DNA of 64,000 nt from Promicromonospora umidemergens (GTDB lineage Bacteria > Actinomycetota > Actinomycetes > Actinomycetales > Cellulomonadaceae). The notes beneath the pieces were generated by a model. The model searched no databases. It worked only from the letters and a program-made list of their open reading frames with translations, and was not told where the DNA came from. Numbering within the stretch: the first letter of the stretch is position 1; the number at the start of each line of letters is the position of its first letter. The translations under genes were made by a program, and so were the position numbers. Positions 56,463 to 64,000 of this stretch are shown here, piece after piece. The stretch is from assembly GCF_024171995.1 (NCBI RefSeq), contig NZ_JAMTCT010000019.1:1-64000 (forward strand). The letters are read 5' to 3'.

Positions 56463-57140
56463 TCACAGCGCCGCTCCCGGTGGCGTGGCGGGGAGGAGTC
56501 CCCGCCGGTACGCCTCTCCGACGGCGGCCGCACGGTCGCGCACCGCGAGCTTCCCGTAGACGTGCAGGAGGTGCGTCTTGATGCTCGCCTCGCTGATGAA
56601 CAGGCGGCGGGCCGCCTCGCGGTTGGACGCGCCGTCGGCTACCAGCGCGAGCACCTCGAGCTCGCGCGCGGTCAGGAGCGCGGGCGGCGGACGGCGCACC
56701 TGGCCCATGAGATGGCCGGCCGCCGCAGGGGCGAGGATCGCCTCGCCGCGCTGCGCCGCCCGGACGGCGGCGGCCAGCTCGTCCGTGCCCGCGTCCTTGA
56801 GGAGGTAGCCCGTGGCACCCGCCGCGACAGCGGGCAGCACGTCCGCCTCGCCGTCGAACGTGGTCAGGACCAGGACCCGGACGTCCGGTGCGCGCTCGCG
56901 CAGCTCCGCCGTCGCCTCCACCCCGCCCAGCACAGGCATCCGGAGGTCCATGAGCACCACGTCGACATCGCCCCGCACCGCCCGGGCGACGGCCTGCCGC
57001 CCGTCGGGCACCTCGCCGACCACGGTGATGCCCGGGTCGTCGGCGAACGCGCCGCGCAACCCGTTGCGCACCACCGGGTGGTCGTCGGCGATCAGGAGCC
57101 GGATCGGGCGCTCCACGGCGGAGCCGTCCTGTGCGCTCAT
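56463..57140 (-). CDS. NarL/LuxR-family response regulator
   Basis: 225 residues. Receiver domain with ADDHPVV and phospho-acceptor Asp65 in VVLMDLRMP, the Lys in GYLLKDAG, and a C-terminal LuxR helix-turn-helix (LTARELEVLALVADGASNREAARRLFISEASIKTHLLHVYGKL). Its ATG overlaps the kinase stop as ATGA. It may bind the CCGATCGG sites upstream of the operon (see 59697). Confidence 0.93.
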   Translation of the reverse strand: MSAQDGSAVERPIRLLIADDHPVVRNGLRGAFADDPGITVVGEVPDGRQAVARAVRGDVDVVLMDLRMPVLGGVEATAELRERAPDVRVLVLTTFDGEADVLPAVAAGATGYLLKDAGTDELAAAVRAAQRGEAILAPAAAGHLMGQVRRPPPALLTARELEVLALVADGASNREAARRLFISEASIKTHLLHVYGKLAVRDRAAAVGEAYRRGLLPATPPGAAL

Positions 57141-58492
57141 GCGCGCCCCTGCCCGGCCCCGGCCGCCCCCGCGGTGGCCTCGGAGCCCGGCCCATCGGCC
57201 GGGACCACGGTGCCCGCAGGGGCGGCCTCGCCGGTCGGGACGCTCGCGCTGACGGCGGCCCCCTCGCCGGGGAGGCTCTCCACGACGAGGGTCCCGCCGA
57301 CGCCCGCGAGCCGCTCCCGCATGGCCGTCAGGCCGAAGCTCGGTGTGGTCGCGTCCGGCGAGAAGCCCGAGCCGTCGTCCCGGACGTCGAGCAGGACGGT
57401 GTCGTCCAGGTAGCTGAGAGTCACCCCCACCCGGCTCGCGGCCGCGTGCCGGGCGACGTTGGTCAGGGACTCCTGGGCCGCACGGAACAGCGCGACCTCC
57501 GCTGCGGGCGGCAGCGGAACGGCGTCGCCGGTGACGTCGCAGGAGCAGACCACGTCGTGGTCCGTCGCCCAGCGCCGGGTCAGGTCGGCCAGGGCCTCCG
57601 GGAGCCGGGAGCTCACCAGCTCACCCGGGTGCATGGACCGCACGGAACGGCGCGCCTCGGCCAGCGAGTCCCGTGCCAGGTCGAGCGCCCGGTCGACGTG
57701 CGGACGCGCCCGGTCCGGGTCGTGCCACACGCGCTGTGCGGCCTGCACCTGGGTGACGATCCCGGTCAGGCCCTGCGCCAGCGTGTCGTGGATCTCGCCG
57801 GCCAGACGACGGCGCTCGTCCGCCACGCCCGCCTCGCGCGCCCGCTCCACGAGCCGGGTGTGCAGCCTCTCGTTCTCGGCGAGCGCCAGCTCCAGTCGGG
57901 TGACCGAGCGCTGCTGCTCGCGCTGCTGCTCCATGCCCCTGACCGAGAGGACGTAGCCGCCCGAGATCGCGACGGTCTGCACGATGACGATCAGCACGAG
58001 CATGCCGATCGACCGGAGCGTCGCTTCCGGGCTGATCGTCACGAGGTTGATGACGAGCGACGTGGCGAGCACCCCTGCGGTGACCGCCGCCCACGAGCGC
58101 GGGTGGTGGGCCAGGTAGTAGGCGTGGAAGAAGCCGGCGATCACGAAGATCACGAAGTAGTCGTCGAGCGTCGCGAGCACCGCGGCGAGCGCCAGCAGGC
58201 CGGCCAGGTAGACGACGGTCACCACCCTGCCGCGGGCGAGCGGGTCGTGCCGGGTGTGGCCGGCGAAGATCCACCCGCCGGCGAGCGCGACGAGCGCGAG
58301 CTGCACCATCCGGGCGGCCGGGCCGTAGGTCCCTGGGCCCGGTGCGACGAGGCTGAGGAGCAGGGGGACGAGCAGCAGGATCCAGGGCAGGGCCACCAGG
58401 AACGCCTCGAACCGCAGCCAGACGTCCTGCCCGTGCAGGTCGGCGCGCCACTGGCGCGCGGACCAGCGTCGGGGTGTCTCGTCGTCGTCCAC
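57137..58492 (-). CDS. Sensor histidine kinase, HisKA_3 type
   Basis: 451 residues from GTG 58492, which has GGAGAGG six bases upstream. About six membrane helices (residues ~28-180) form the sensor, followed by a coiled helix, the phospho-acceptor His near 235 in RRRLAGEIHDTLAQGLTGI, and an HATPase domain (TNVARHAAASR, DDGSGF, GLTAMRERL). The signal is probably membrane-borne or an envelope stress, as in LiaS/DesK-like kinases. It lies between an acyltransferase gene and its regulator, all read together. Confidence 0.92.
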   Translation of the reverse strand: MDDDETPRRWSARQWRADLHGQDVWLRFEAFLVALPWILLLVPLLLSLVAPGPGTYGPAARMVQLALVALAGGWIFAGHTRHDPLARGRVVTVVYLAGLLALAAVLATLDDYFVIFVIAGFFHAYYLAHHPRSWAAVTAGVLATSLVINLVTISPEATLRSIGMLVLIVIVQTVAISGGYVLSVRGMEQQREQQRSVTRLELALAENERLHTRLVERAREAGVADERRRLAGEIHDTLAQGLTGIVTQVQAAQRVWHDPDRARPHVDRALDLARDSLAEARRSVRSMHPGELVSSRLPEALADLTRRWATDHDVVCSCDVTGDAVPLPPAAEVALFRAAQESLTNVARHAAASRVGVTLSYLDDTVLLDVRDDGSGFSPDATTPSFGLTAMRERLAGVGGTLVVESLPGEGAAVSASVPTGEAAPAGTVVPADGPGSEATAGAAGAGQGRA

Positions 58493-58539
58493 CGGATCCC
58501 TCTCCTTCCCGTCGTGGTACATCGTGACAGGCGGCGGGT

Positions 58540-59646
58540 TCAGAGCACCCGCCGTGCGCCCGGGATGGCGCGCACCGCCCGTGCGACGGCCCAGCACACG
58601 GGGAGCGCCGTGACCGCCAGGAGGGCGAACTTCGCGACGGCCGGCGCGTCCATCGGGGCGAGGACCAGGGCGAGCAGCACGAGCACCGGCCCGTGGACGA
58701 AGTACACGGCGTAGGCGTTGTCGGCAAGGAAGCGCAGCGGTGGGACCTGCGCAGCGAACCAGGTGCGGAACAGGACGAGCGCAGCGGCGGTGAGCCCGAG
58801 CGCCATGGCGACCGTCGCCGCGACGGCCACCAGCGACTGCCACGACCCTCCGCCGGCGAAGGTGTCCGGCGAGGTGATCACCACCGCCAGGTACACCGCG
58901 ACGCCGGCCACGGCGGCGGCCGCACCCGTCCAGGCGGCCCGCATCGTGAGCGCCTCCAGCCACCCCCGGCGCAGCGCCAGCGTGCCGAGCCAGAAGAACG
59001 TCACGTACAGCGGCAGGTGGTCGGGTGTCGGCAGGCCCACCACGGGCCAGGTGGTCTCGGTCGGCACCATGATGCGCCAGAGCCAGACCGCCGCGGTCAG
59101 GCCCGCCGCGAAGGCAAGGAACGTCCTCGGCCGGGGCAGGCCCTGCCCAACGACGGGAGCAGCGGGCCGGCCGCGACGCAGGTGCCGCCACCCGGCGTAG
59201 ACCAGGGACATGACCAGGAGCGTCTGGACGAACCACATGTACTGCGGGGTCGCGATGTCCGCCCACCAGTGCAGCGGTGACGTCCCGGCGCCGGCCGAGG
59301 GGTAGTCGTGCAGGTTCATCAGCGGGTTCAGCAGGACCAGGAACACCAGCAGCGGGATCCCCAGACGACGCAGCCGGTCCAGGGAGAACGCGCGCGCACC
59401 CTTGCGGTCGATCGACCCGGGGGCGAACAGGCCCGAGATCGCGAAGAAAGCGCTCATGAACCACATCTGGTTCAGGACGAGGAACAGGAGGAGCAGGACC
59501 GAGGTCGGGCCGCGGCCCGGTTCGTGATACGGCCATACGGGAAGCGGGCTGTAGACGACGGCCGCGTGGTGCAGCACCACGAGAACGGTCAGCCAGAGAC
59601 GGAGGTTGTCCACGTACGCCAGGCGGGGCGCGGCCAGTGTGCTCAT
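58540..59646 (-). CDS. Acyltransferase 3 family membrane protein
   Basis: 368 residues with about ten membrane helices. It has the family pattern YVDNLRLWLTVLVVLHHAAVVYS (conserved His), WFMSAFFAISGLFAP and YAVYFVHGPVLVLLALVL. Such enzymes acylate sugars, peptidoglycan or lipids at the membrane. ATG 59646 follows GACGCT by six bases. It is the first gene of the operon with a kinase and regulator, suggesting the system senses the envelope property that this enzyme changes. Confidence 0.85.
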   Translation of the reverse strand: MSTLAAPRLAYVDNLRLWLTVLVVLHHAAVVYSPLPVWPYHEPGRGPTSVLLLLFLVLNQMWFMSAFFAISGLFAPGSIDRKGARAFSLDRLRRLGIPLLVFLVLLNPLMNLHDYPSAGAGTSPLHWWADIATPQYMWFVQTLLVMSLVYAGWRHLRRGRPAAPVVGQGLPRPRTFLAFAAGLTAAVWLWRIMVPTETTWPVVGLPTPDHLPLYVTFFWLGTLALRRGWLEALTMRAAWTGAAAAVAGVAVYLAVVITSPDTFAGGGSWQSLVAVAATVAMALGLTAAALVLFRTWFAAQVPPLRFLADNAYAVYFVHGPVLVLLALVLAPMDAPAVAKFALLAVTALPVCWAVARAVRAIPGARRVL

Positions 59647-59696
59647 GCACCCAGCGTCGCGCCGGGCGGGCCGCCGCGGATCGGCCGCCGGGCCCA

Positions 59697-59749
59697 CCGA
59701 TCGGTGGAGATCCGGTCAGCCGATCGGTGGACATCGGCCTACCGATCGG
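59697..59749. promoter_or_regulatory. Three CCGATCGG palindromes upstream of the acyltransferase/two-component operon
   Basis: CCGATCGG occurs at 59697-59704, 59720-59727 and 59742-59749, 23 and 22 bp apart, i.e. about two helical turns. The first is extended to CACCGATCGGTG, and the first two are followed by TGGA. They lie 50-100 bp before the acyltransferase start. A dimeric regulator could bind all three on one DNA face. Confidence 0.55.
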
Positions 59750-59781
59750 CCGGGGCGGCAGCCGGTCGCGCGCGAGGTGTC

Positions 59782-62727
59782 TCAGGCCGTTGCGCCCGCC
59801 TTGGCCTTCGCGGTCCGCTTGGCCACCGGCTTGCGCTTCGCCGACCCTTTCGCCGGCGAGAGCACCGGAACCTCCCCCGCTCGCGCGTGCCCGTCGAGGA
59901 TCTCCGCGAGGTACGTGCCGGTGTGGCTCTCCGGAACGGCCGCCACCGCCTCCGGCGTGCCCTCCGCCACGACGTTACCGCCGCCGCTGCCGCCCTCCGG
60001 ACCCATGTCGATGACCCAGTCGGCGTTCTTGATGACGTCGAGGTTGTGCTCGATCACGATGACGGTGTTGCCCTTGTCCGCCAGCGACTGCAGGACGCCC
60101 AGCAGGCGCCTGACGTCCTCGAAGTGCAGGCCGGTGGTCGGCTCGTCCAGCACGTAGGCCGAACGGCCCGACGAACGCTTCTGCAGCTCCGCCGCCAGCT
60201 TGACGCGCTGCGCCTCGCCTCCGGAGAGCGTGGGCGCGGGCTGCCCGAGCCGCACGTAGCCGAGGCCGACGTCGACCAGCGTGGACAGGTGACGCGAGAT
60301 CGCGGGGAACGCCTTGAAGAACTCCGCGGCCTCCTCGATCGGCATGTCGAGCACGTCGGCGACCGTCTTGCCCTTGAAGTGCACCTCGAGCGTCTCGCGG
60401 TTGTACCGCGCCCCGTGGCAGACCTCGCACGGCACGTAGACGTCCGGCAGGAAGTTCATCTCGATCTTGATGGTGCCGTCACCCGCGCACGCCTCGCAGC
60501 GCCCGCCCTTGACGTTGAACGAGAACCGGCCCGGCCCGTAGCCGCGGACCTTGGCCTCCTCGGTCTCCGCGAAGATCTTGCGGATGCGGTCCCAGACGCC
60601 GGTGTACGTGGCGGGATTAGAGCGCGGTGTGCGGCCGATCGGCCCCTGGTCGACGTGGACCACCTTGTCGAGCTCGTCCAGACCCGTCACGCGGCGGTGC
60701 CGCCCGGCCACCCGGCGGGCGCCGTTGAGCTGGTTCGCCATGACCGTGTAGAGGATCGAGTTCACGAGCGTGGACTTGCCCGAGCCGGAGACCCCCGACA
60801 CGACGGTCAGCACCCCGAGCGGGAACGACACGTCGACGTCGCGCAGGTTGTTCTCGTGCGCGCCGATCACCGTGACCTGCCGGTCGTGGTCGATCGCCCG
60901 CCGCTCGGCCGGGACCGGGATCGAGCGCCGCCCGGCGAGGTACGCGCCCGTGAGCGAGTCCTTCTTCTCCAGCAGGCCCGCGTAGTCACCGGAGTGGATG
61001 ACGTCTCCGCCGTGCTCGCCAGCGCCCGGGCCGATGTCGACGATCCAGTCGGCCGCGCGGATCGTGTCCTCGTCGTGCTCGACGACGATCAGCGTGTTGC
61101 CGAGGTCCCGCAGGCGGGTGAGCGTGTCGATCAGGCGGCGGTTGTCCCGCTGGTGCAGCCCGATGGACGGCTCGTCCAGCACGTACAGCACGCCGACCAG
61201 CCCGGAACCGATCTGGGTGGCGAGCCGGATGCGCTGGGCCTCGCCGCCGGACAGGGTGCCGGCGGGGCGCTCCAGCGTGAGGTAGTGCAGACCGACGTCG
61301 AGCAGGAAGCCGAGCCTCGCGTGGATCTCCTTGAGGACCTCGGTGGCGATCTGCGCCTCGCGTACCCCGAGCACGATGCCCTTGAGGAACTCGGCGGCCT
61401 CGCCCACCGGCAGGCGGCTGACGTCGGCGATGGACAGCCCGTCCACCTTGACCGCGAGCACCTCCGGCTTGAGCCGCGCACCGCCGCACGTGGGGCACGG
61501 CACCTCACGCATGTAGGCCTCGTACTTGTCCTTGGACAGGTCGGAGTCGGTCTCGCGGTGGCGACGCTCCAGGAACGTCACGGCACCCTCGAACCCGGTC
61601 GAGTACTGCCGTTCGCGGCCCCACCGGTTCTTGTACTTGACGTGCACCTTGTGGTCGCGCCCGTGCAGGATCGCCTCACGGGCGCGCTCGGGCAGGGCCC
61701 GCCACGGCACGTCCATGGAGAACTTCATCTCCTCCGCGAGCGCGGTGAGCACACGCTCGAAGTACTCCGACGACGTCTGCGACCACGGGGCGACGGCGCC
61801 GCCGCGCAGCGTCTGCTCGTCGTCCGGCACGATGAGCTCGGGGTCGACCTCCAGCCGGAAGCCGATGCCCGTGCACTCAGGGCACGCGCCGTAGGGCGCG
61901 TTGAACGAGAACGTCCGCGGCTCGATCTCGTCGAGCGCGAGGGTGTGCTCGTTCGGGCAGGCCCGCTTCTCGGAGAACTTGCGGGTGCGCGTCAGGTCGT
62001 CGACGTCTGCGTCCACGAGCTCGATCATCACGAGGCCGTTCGCCAGGGTCAGCGCGGTCTCGACGGAGTCCGTCAGCCGGCGCTGCACGCCGTCGCGCGC
62101 CACGAGCCGGTCCACGACCACCTCGATGTCGTGCTTCAGCTTCTTCTCCAGCGTGGGCGGGTCGGTCAGCTGCACGACCTCGCCGTCGACCCGGGCACGC
62201 GAGAAGCCCTTGGCCTGCAGCTCCTTGAACAGGTCCGCGTACTCGCCCTTGCGGCCGCGCACCACGGGTGCCAGCACCTGGTACCGCGTGTTCTCGGGCA
62301 GCTCGAGGATCTGGTCCACGATCTGCTGCGGCGTCTGCGACTGCACCTTCTCGCCGCACACCGGGCAGTACTGGGTGCCCGCGCGCGCGAAGAGCAGGCG
62401 CAGGTAGTCGTAGACCTCGGTGATGGTGCCGACCGTGGAACGAGGGTTGCGGTTTGTCGACTTCTGGTCGATCGACACAGCGGGCGACAGACCCTCGATG
62501 AAGTCGACGTCCGGCTTGTCCATCTGACCCAGGAACTGGCGCGCGTACGCGGACAGGGACTCGACGTACCGGCGCTGGCCCTCGGCGAAGATCGTGTCGA
62601 ACGCGAGCGACGACTTACCGGAGCCCGACAGCCCCGTGAAAACGATGAGCCGGTCCCTGGGCAGGTCCAGAGAGACGTTCTTGAGGTTGTGCTCTCGGGC
62701 TCCCGAGACGACGAGACGATTGCTCAC
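59782..62727 (-). CDS. uvrA: Excinuclease ABC subunit A
   Basis: 981 residues. Two ABC ATPase domains with Walker [10 protein letters not shown] and GVSGSGKST, signatures [12 protein letters not shown] and [12 protein letters not shown], and zinc modules ([32 protein letters not shown]). The C-terminal ~35 residues are Lys/Ala-rich ([16 protein letters not shown]). It is the damage sensor of nucleotide excision repair. GTG 62727 follows TAGGAT by six bases with no Shine-Dalgarno, so it is probably leaderless. No clear SOS box is present. Confidence 0.97.
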   Translation of the reverse strand: MSNRLVVSGAREHNLKNVSLDLPRDRLIVFTGLSGSGKSSLAFDTIFAEGQRRYVESLSAYARQFLGQMDKPDVDFIEGLSPAVSIDQKSTNRNPRSTVGTITEVYDYLRLLFARAGTQYCPVCGEKVQSQTPQQIVDQILELPENTRYQVLAPVVRGRKGEYADLFKELQAKGFSRARVDGEVVQLTDPPTLEKKLKHDIEVVVDRLVARDGVQRRLTDSVETALTLANGLVMIELVDADVDDLTRTRKFSEKRACPNEHTLALDEIEPRTFSFNAPYGACPECTGIGFRLEVDPELIVPDDEQTLRGGAVAPWSQTSSEYFERVLTALAEEMKFSMDVPWRALPERAREAILHGRDHKVHVKYKNRWGRERQYSTGFEGAVTFLERRHRETDSDLSKDKYEAYMREVPCPTCGGARLKPEVLAVKVDGLSIADVSRLPVGEAAEFLKGIVLGVREAQIATEVLKEIHARLGFLLDVGLHYLTLERPAGTLSGGEAQRIRLATQIGSGLVGVLYVLDEPSIGLHQRDNRRLIDTLTRLRDLGNTLIVVEHDEDTIRAADWIVDIGPGAGEHGGDVIHSGDYAGLLEKKDSLTGAYLAGRRSIPVPAERRAIDHDRQVTVIGAHENNLRDVDVSFPLGVLTVVSGVSGSGKSTLVNSILYTVMANQLNGARRVAGRHRRVTGLDELDKVVHVDQGPIGRTPRSNPATYTGVWDRIRKIFAETEEAKVRGYGPGRFSFNVKGGRCEACAGDGTIKIEMNFLPDVYVPCEVCHGARYNRETLEVHFKGKTVADVLDMPIEEAAEFFKAFPAISRHLSTLVDVGLGYVRLGQPAPTLSGGEAQRVKLAAELQKRSSGRSAYVLDEPTTGLHFEDVRRLLGVLQSLADKGNTVIVIEHNLDVIKNADWVIDMGPEGGSGGGNVVAEGTPEAVAAVPESHTGTYLAEILDGHARAGEVPVLSPAKGSAKRKPVAKRTAKAKAGATA

Positions 62728-62810
62728 ACAGGCATCCTAGGGCGCCTGACCGACATTCGCACGCCTGTTCTATGAACGATCCTGGCAGACTCGTCACACC
62801 CCCGCTGGAG

Positions 62811-64000
62811 TCAGCGCACGGCGCGGCCACCGGCCACTCCGGCCCGCCGCACGCGGGTCTGCAGGTCGAGGGCGCGCAGGAGGTCCTGCTCGTGGGCGTA
62901 CGACCCGTCGACGAGCCGGCGCCGCACGTCCACGACCTCCTGCGCGTACTCCGCGGCCGTGTCGAACGTCTCCAGGTCGAGGTGGACGGAGACCATGTTC
63001 GACAGCGCGGCCGCCAGACCCGGCAGGTGGAGATCAGGGCTCCGGCGCGCCAGGTCCCTGCGCACGCGCACGGCCTCGGCCGTCGGCTCGATGCCCTCCT
63101 CCGAACGCCCCGCGTCGATGAGGGCTGCCCCGAGGTTCAGCAGCGCGTCGGCCAGGCCTGGCTCGAAGCGGTCCGGGTCTCTCGTGGCCAGCAGCCGTAG
63201 CTGGGCGACGGCCTCCTGGGTGGGCGCGACGGCGTCGGCGGCCCGGCCCAGCTCCGAGAAGAGCACCCCCAGGTTGGACAGCGAGCGCGCCAGGTACTCC
63301 TCGCCGGGCCGGCCCTCCTCCACGAGGCCGCGCCGGATCGCCACCGCCTCCTGCTCCAGGGGCAGCGCCTCCTCCGGCTCGCCGGAGCGGGAGTGCGTGA
63401 CCGCCAGGTTCGAGAGGGAGGCCGCCAGCATCCGGCGATAGCGGGTCGGGTTCTCGCGGACGAGCCGACGGCGGAGGAGCACCGCCTCCCGCTCGATGGC
63501 TATCGCCTCGCCCAGGTCGCCGAGCCGGGAACGCACGGCACCGAGCGACGCGAGGCTGTAGGCCAGCGTCCAGGTGTGTGCCACAGGGTTCTCGCGGGAG
63601 AGCTCGCGCCGAAGGGCGACGGCCTCGTCGAGCGGCCCGATCGCCTCCCTGTCCCGGCCCAGCGCGGCGTAGGCGTTACCGAGGTTCGTCAGCGCGAACC
63701 CGAGCTGCGGCCGTTGCCGCTGGGCGGCCTGCAGCACGAGCCTGCGGCTGAGCTCCACTGCCTCCTCCGCACAGGGCAGGGCCTCCTCGGGGCGGATCTC
63801 GGTCAGCGTCACCGCCCGGTTGGACAGCGTCTGCGCCAGCGCGGCGCCCCACTGTCGCGGGTCGCGGGCCACGAGGGTCCGCAGGATCGGGACGACCTCG
63901 GCGTTCCGCGCCTCGTGCTCCTGGGGGTGGCCGGTCTCGACCAGGCTGACGGTCAGGCTGATCAGCGTGCGGGCCAGCTCGGGCTCCACCCAGCCCACGT
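62811..64000 (-). CDS. Tetratricopeptide-repeat protein, C-terminal part only
   Basis: The gene enters from the right edge; the visible 396 codons are all repeats, ending in a basic tail (VRRAGVAGGRAVR). At least eight units of about 45-46 residues are visible, each with a pattern like LA-SLSNLGV-..G...EA...-EAV..RR.L....P. This is the long TPR type found in actinobacterial multidomain regulators, NACHT/AAA ATPases and CHAT proteases. What lies upstream is unknown, so the catalytic part, if any, cannot be named. Confidence 0.85.
   Translation of the reverse strand, partial: VGWVEPELARTLISLTVSLVETGHPQEHEARNAEVVPILRTLVARDPRQWGAALAQTLSNRAVTLTEIRPEEALPCAEEAVELSRRLVLQAAQRQRPQLGFALTNLGNAYAALGRDREAIGPLDEAVALRRELSRENPVAHTWTLAYSLASLGAVRSRLGDLGEAIAIEREAVLLRRRLVRENPTRYRRMLAASLSNLAVTHSRSGEPEEALPLEQEAVAIRRGLVEEGRPGEEYLARSLSNLGVLFSELGRAADAVAPTQEAVAQLRLLATRDPDRFEPGLADALLNLGAALIDAGRSEEGIEPTAEAVRVRRDLARRSPDLHLPGLAAALSNMVSVHLDLETFDTAAEYAQEVVDVRRRLVDGSYAHEQDLLRALDLQTRVRRAGVAGGRAVR

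Noticed and set aside
58493-59734. 865-residue kinase fused to an N-terminal region
   Set aside because: The extra part lies antiphase across the acyltransferase gene; GTG 58492 has an excellent ribosome-binding site and gives a normal kinase.
59308-62775. 1155-codon plus-strand open frame opposite uvrA
   Set aside because: Shadow of uvrA; the translation has no recognisable domain and no start signal.
62767-62777. GTTC-TAT-GAAC inverted repeat upstream of uvrA as an SOS box
   Set aside because: The half-sites are in the wrong order and spacing for the actinobacterial box (GAAC-N4-GTTC), so LexA control of uvrA is not supported.

Overview
The window is high-GC actinobacterial chromosome. 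Short intergenic gaps, GTG starts, ATGA/GTGA gene overlaps and many leaderless starts all fit this. The genes ctaB|tkt-tal-zwf-opcA-pgl, secG-tpiA-pgk-gap-whiA-yvcK-rapZ-uvrC-uvrA and xerD-parA-scpAB-rluB-cmk-der, plus rbpA and whiA, point to Actinomycetes, most likely the order Micrococcales (a Cellulomonas/Promicromonospora-like organism; this is inference). No rRNA, tRNA, CRISPR array, insertion sequence or prophage was recognised.

Layout. 1-403: 5' part of a DUF222/HNH endonuclease gene behind a LexA-like box. 566-6010: an MFS exporter and a branched-chain 2-oxoacid dehydrogenase operon (E1 alpha, E1 beta, E2), divergent from an Lrp-type regulator. 6080-10622: small accessory genes: an autoregulated TetR unit with a DUF2867 protein and a membrane protein, a cupin/YCII pair opposite an ArsR-type regulator, and an anchored unknown protein. 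10726-22319: a carbohydrate locus. A ROK repressor faces an ABC sugar importer (double ATPase, two permeases, lipoprotein binding protein), a sugar 3-epimerase-like enzyme and a 1448-residue secreted ThuA/sugar-dehydrogenase fusion. 22360-28448: a TerC-like membrane protein, a MacB-type ABC exporter and a second MFS exporter.

28570-38137 holds housekeeping genes, all on the minus strand: lgt, der, cmk, rluB, scpB, scpA, a parA-like ATPase, xerD and a CoA-ester lyase. 38224-46225 has ctaB divergent from the pentose-phosphate operon. 46314-55875 runs on the minus strand through rbpA, secG, the triose part of glycolysis, whiA, yvcK, rapZ and uvrC. 55934-59646 has an OsmC-type protein and an operon of acyltransferase, histidine kinase and response regulator. 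uvrA and a truncated TPR protein close the window.

Most notable: (1) zwf and opcA are joined by two tandem 50-bp units, each a 17-codon ORF, linked by stop-start overlaps (TGATG, ATGA, GTGA). (2) The sugar epimerase keeps every expected active-site residue at family spacing, except that the metal-ligand His is Gln. (3) Short tandem duplications sit at or just past stop codons of several unrelated genes. (4) Three CCGATCGG palindromes at about two-helical-turn spacing precede the acyltransferase/two-component operon. (5) Several regulator genes carry near-perfect operators on their own promoters. I saw no obvious new defence system; the sugar locus and the zwf-opcA relay are the best candidates for undescribed biology.
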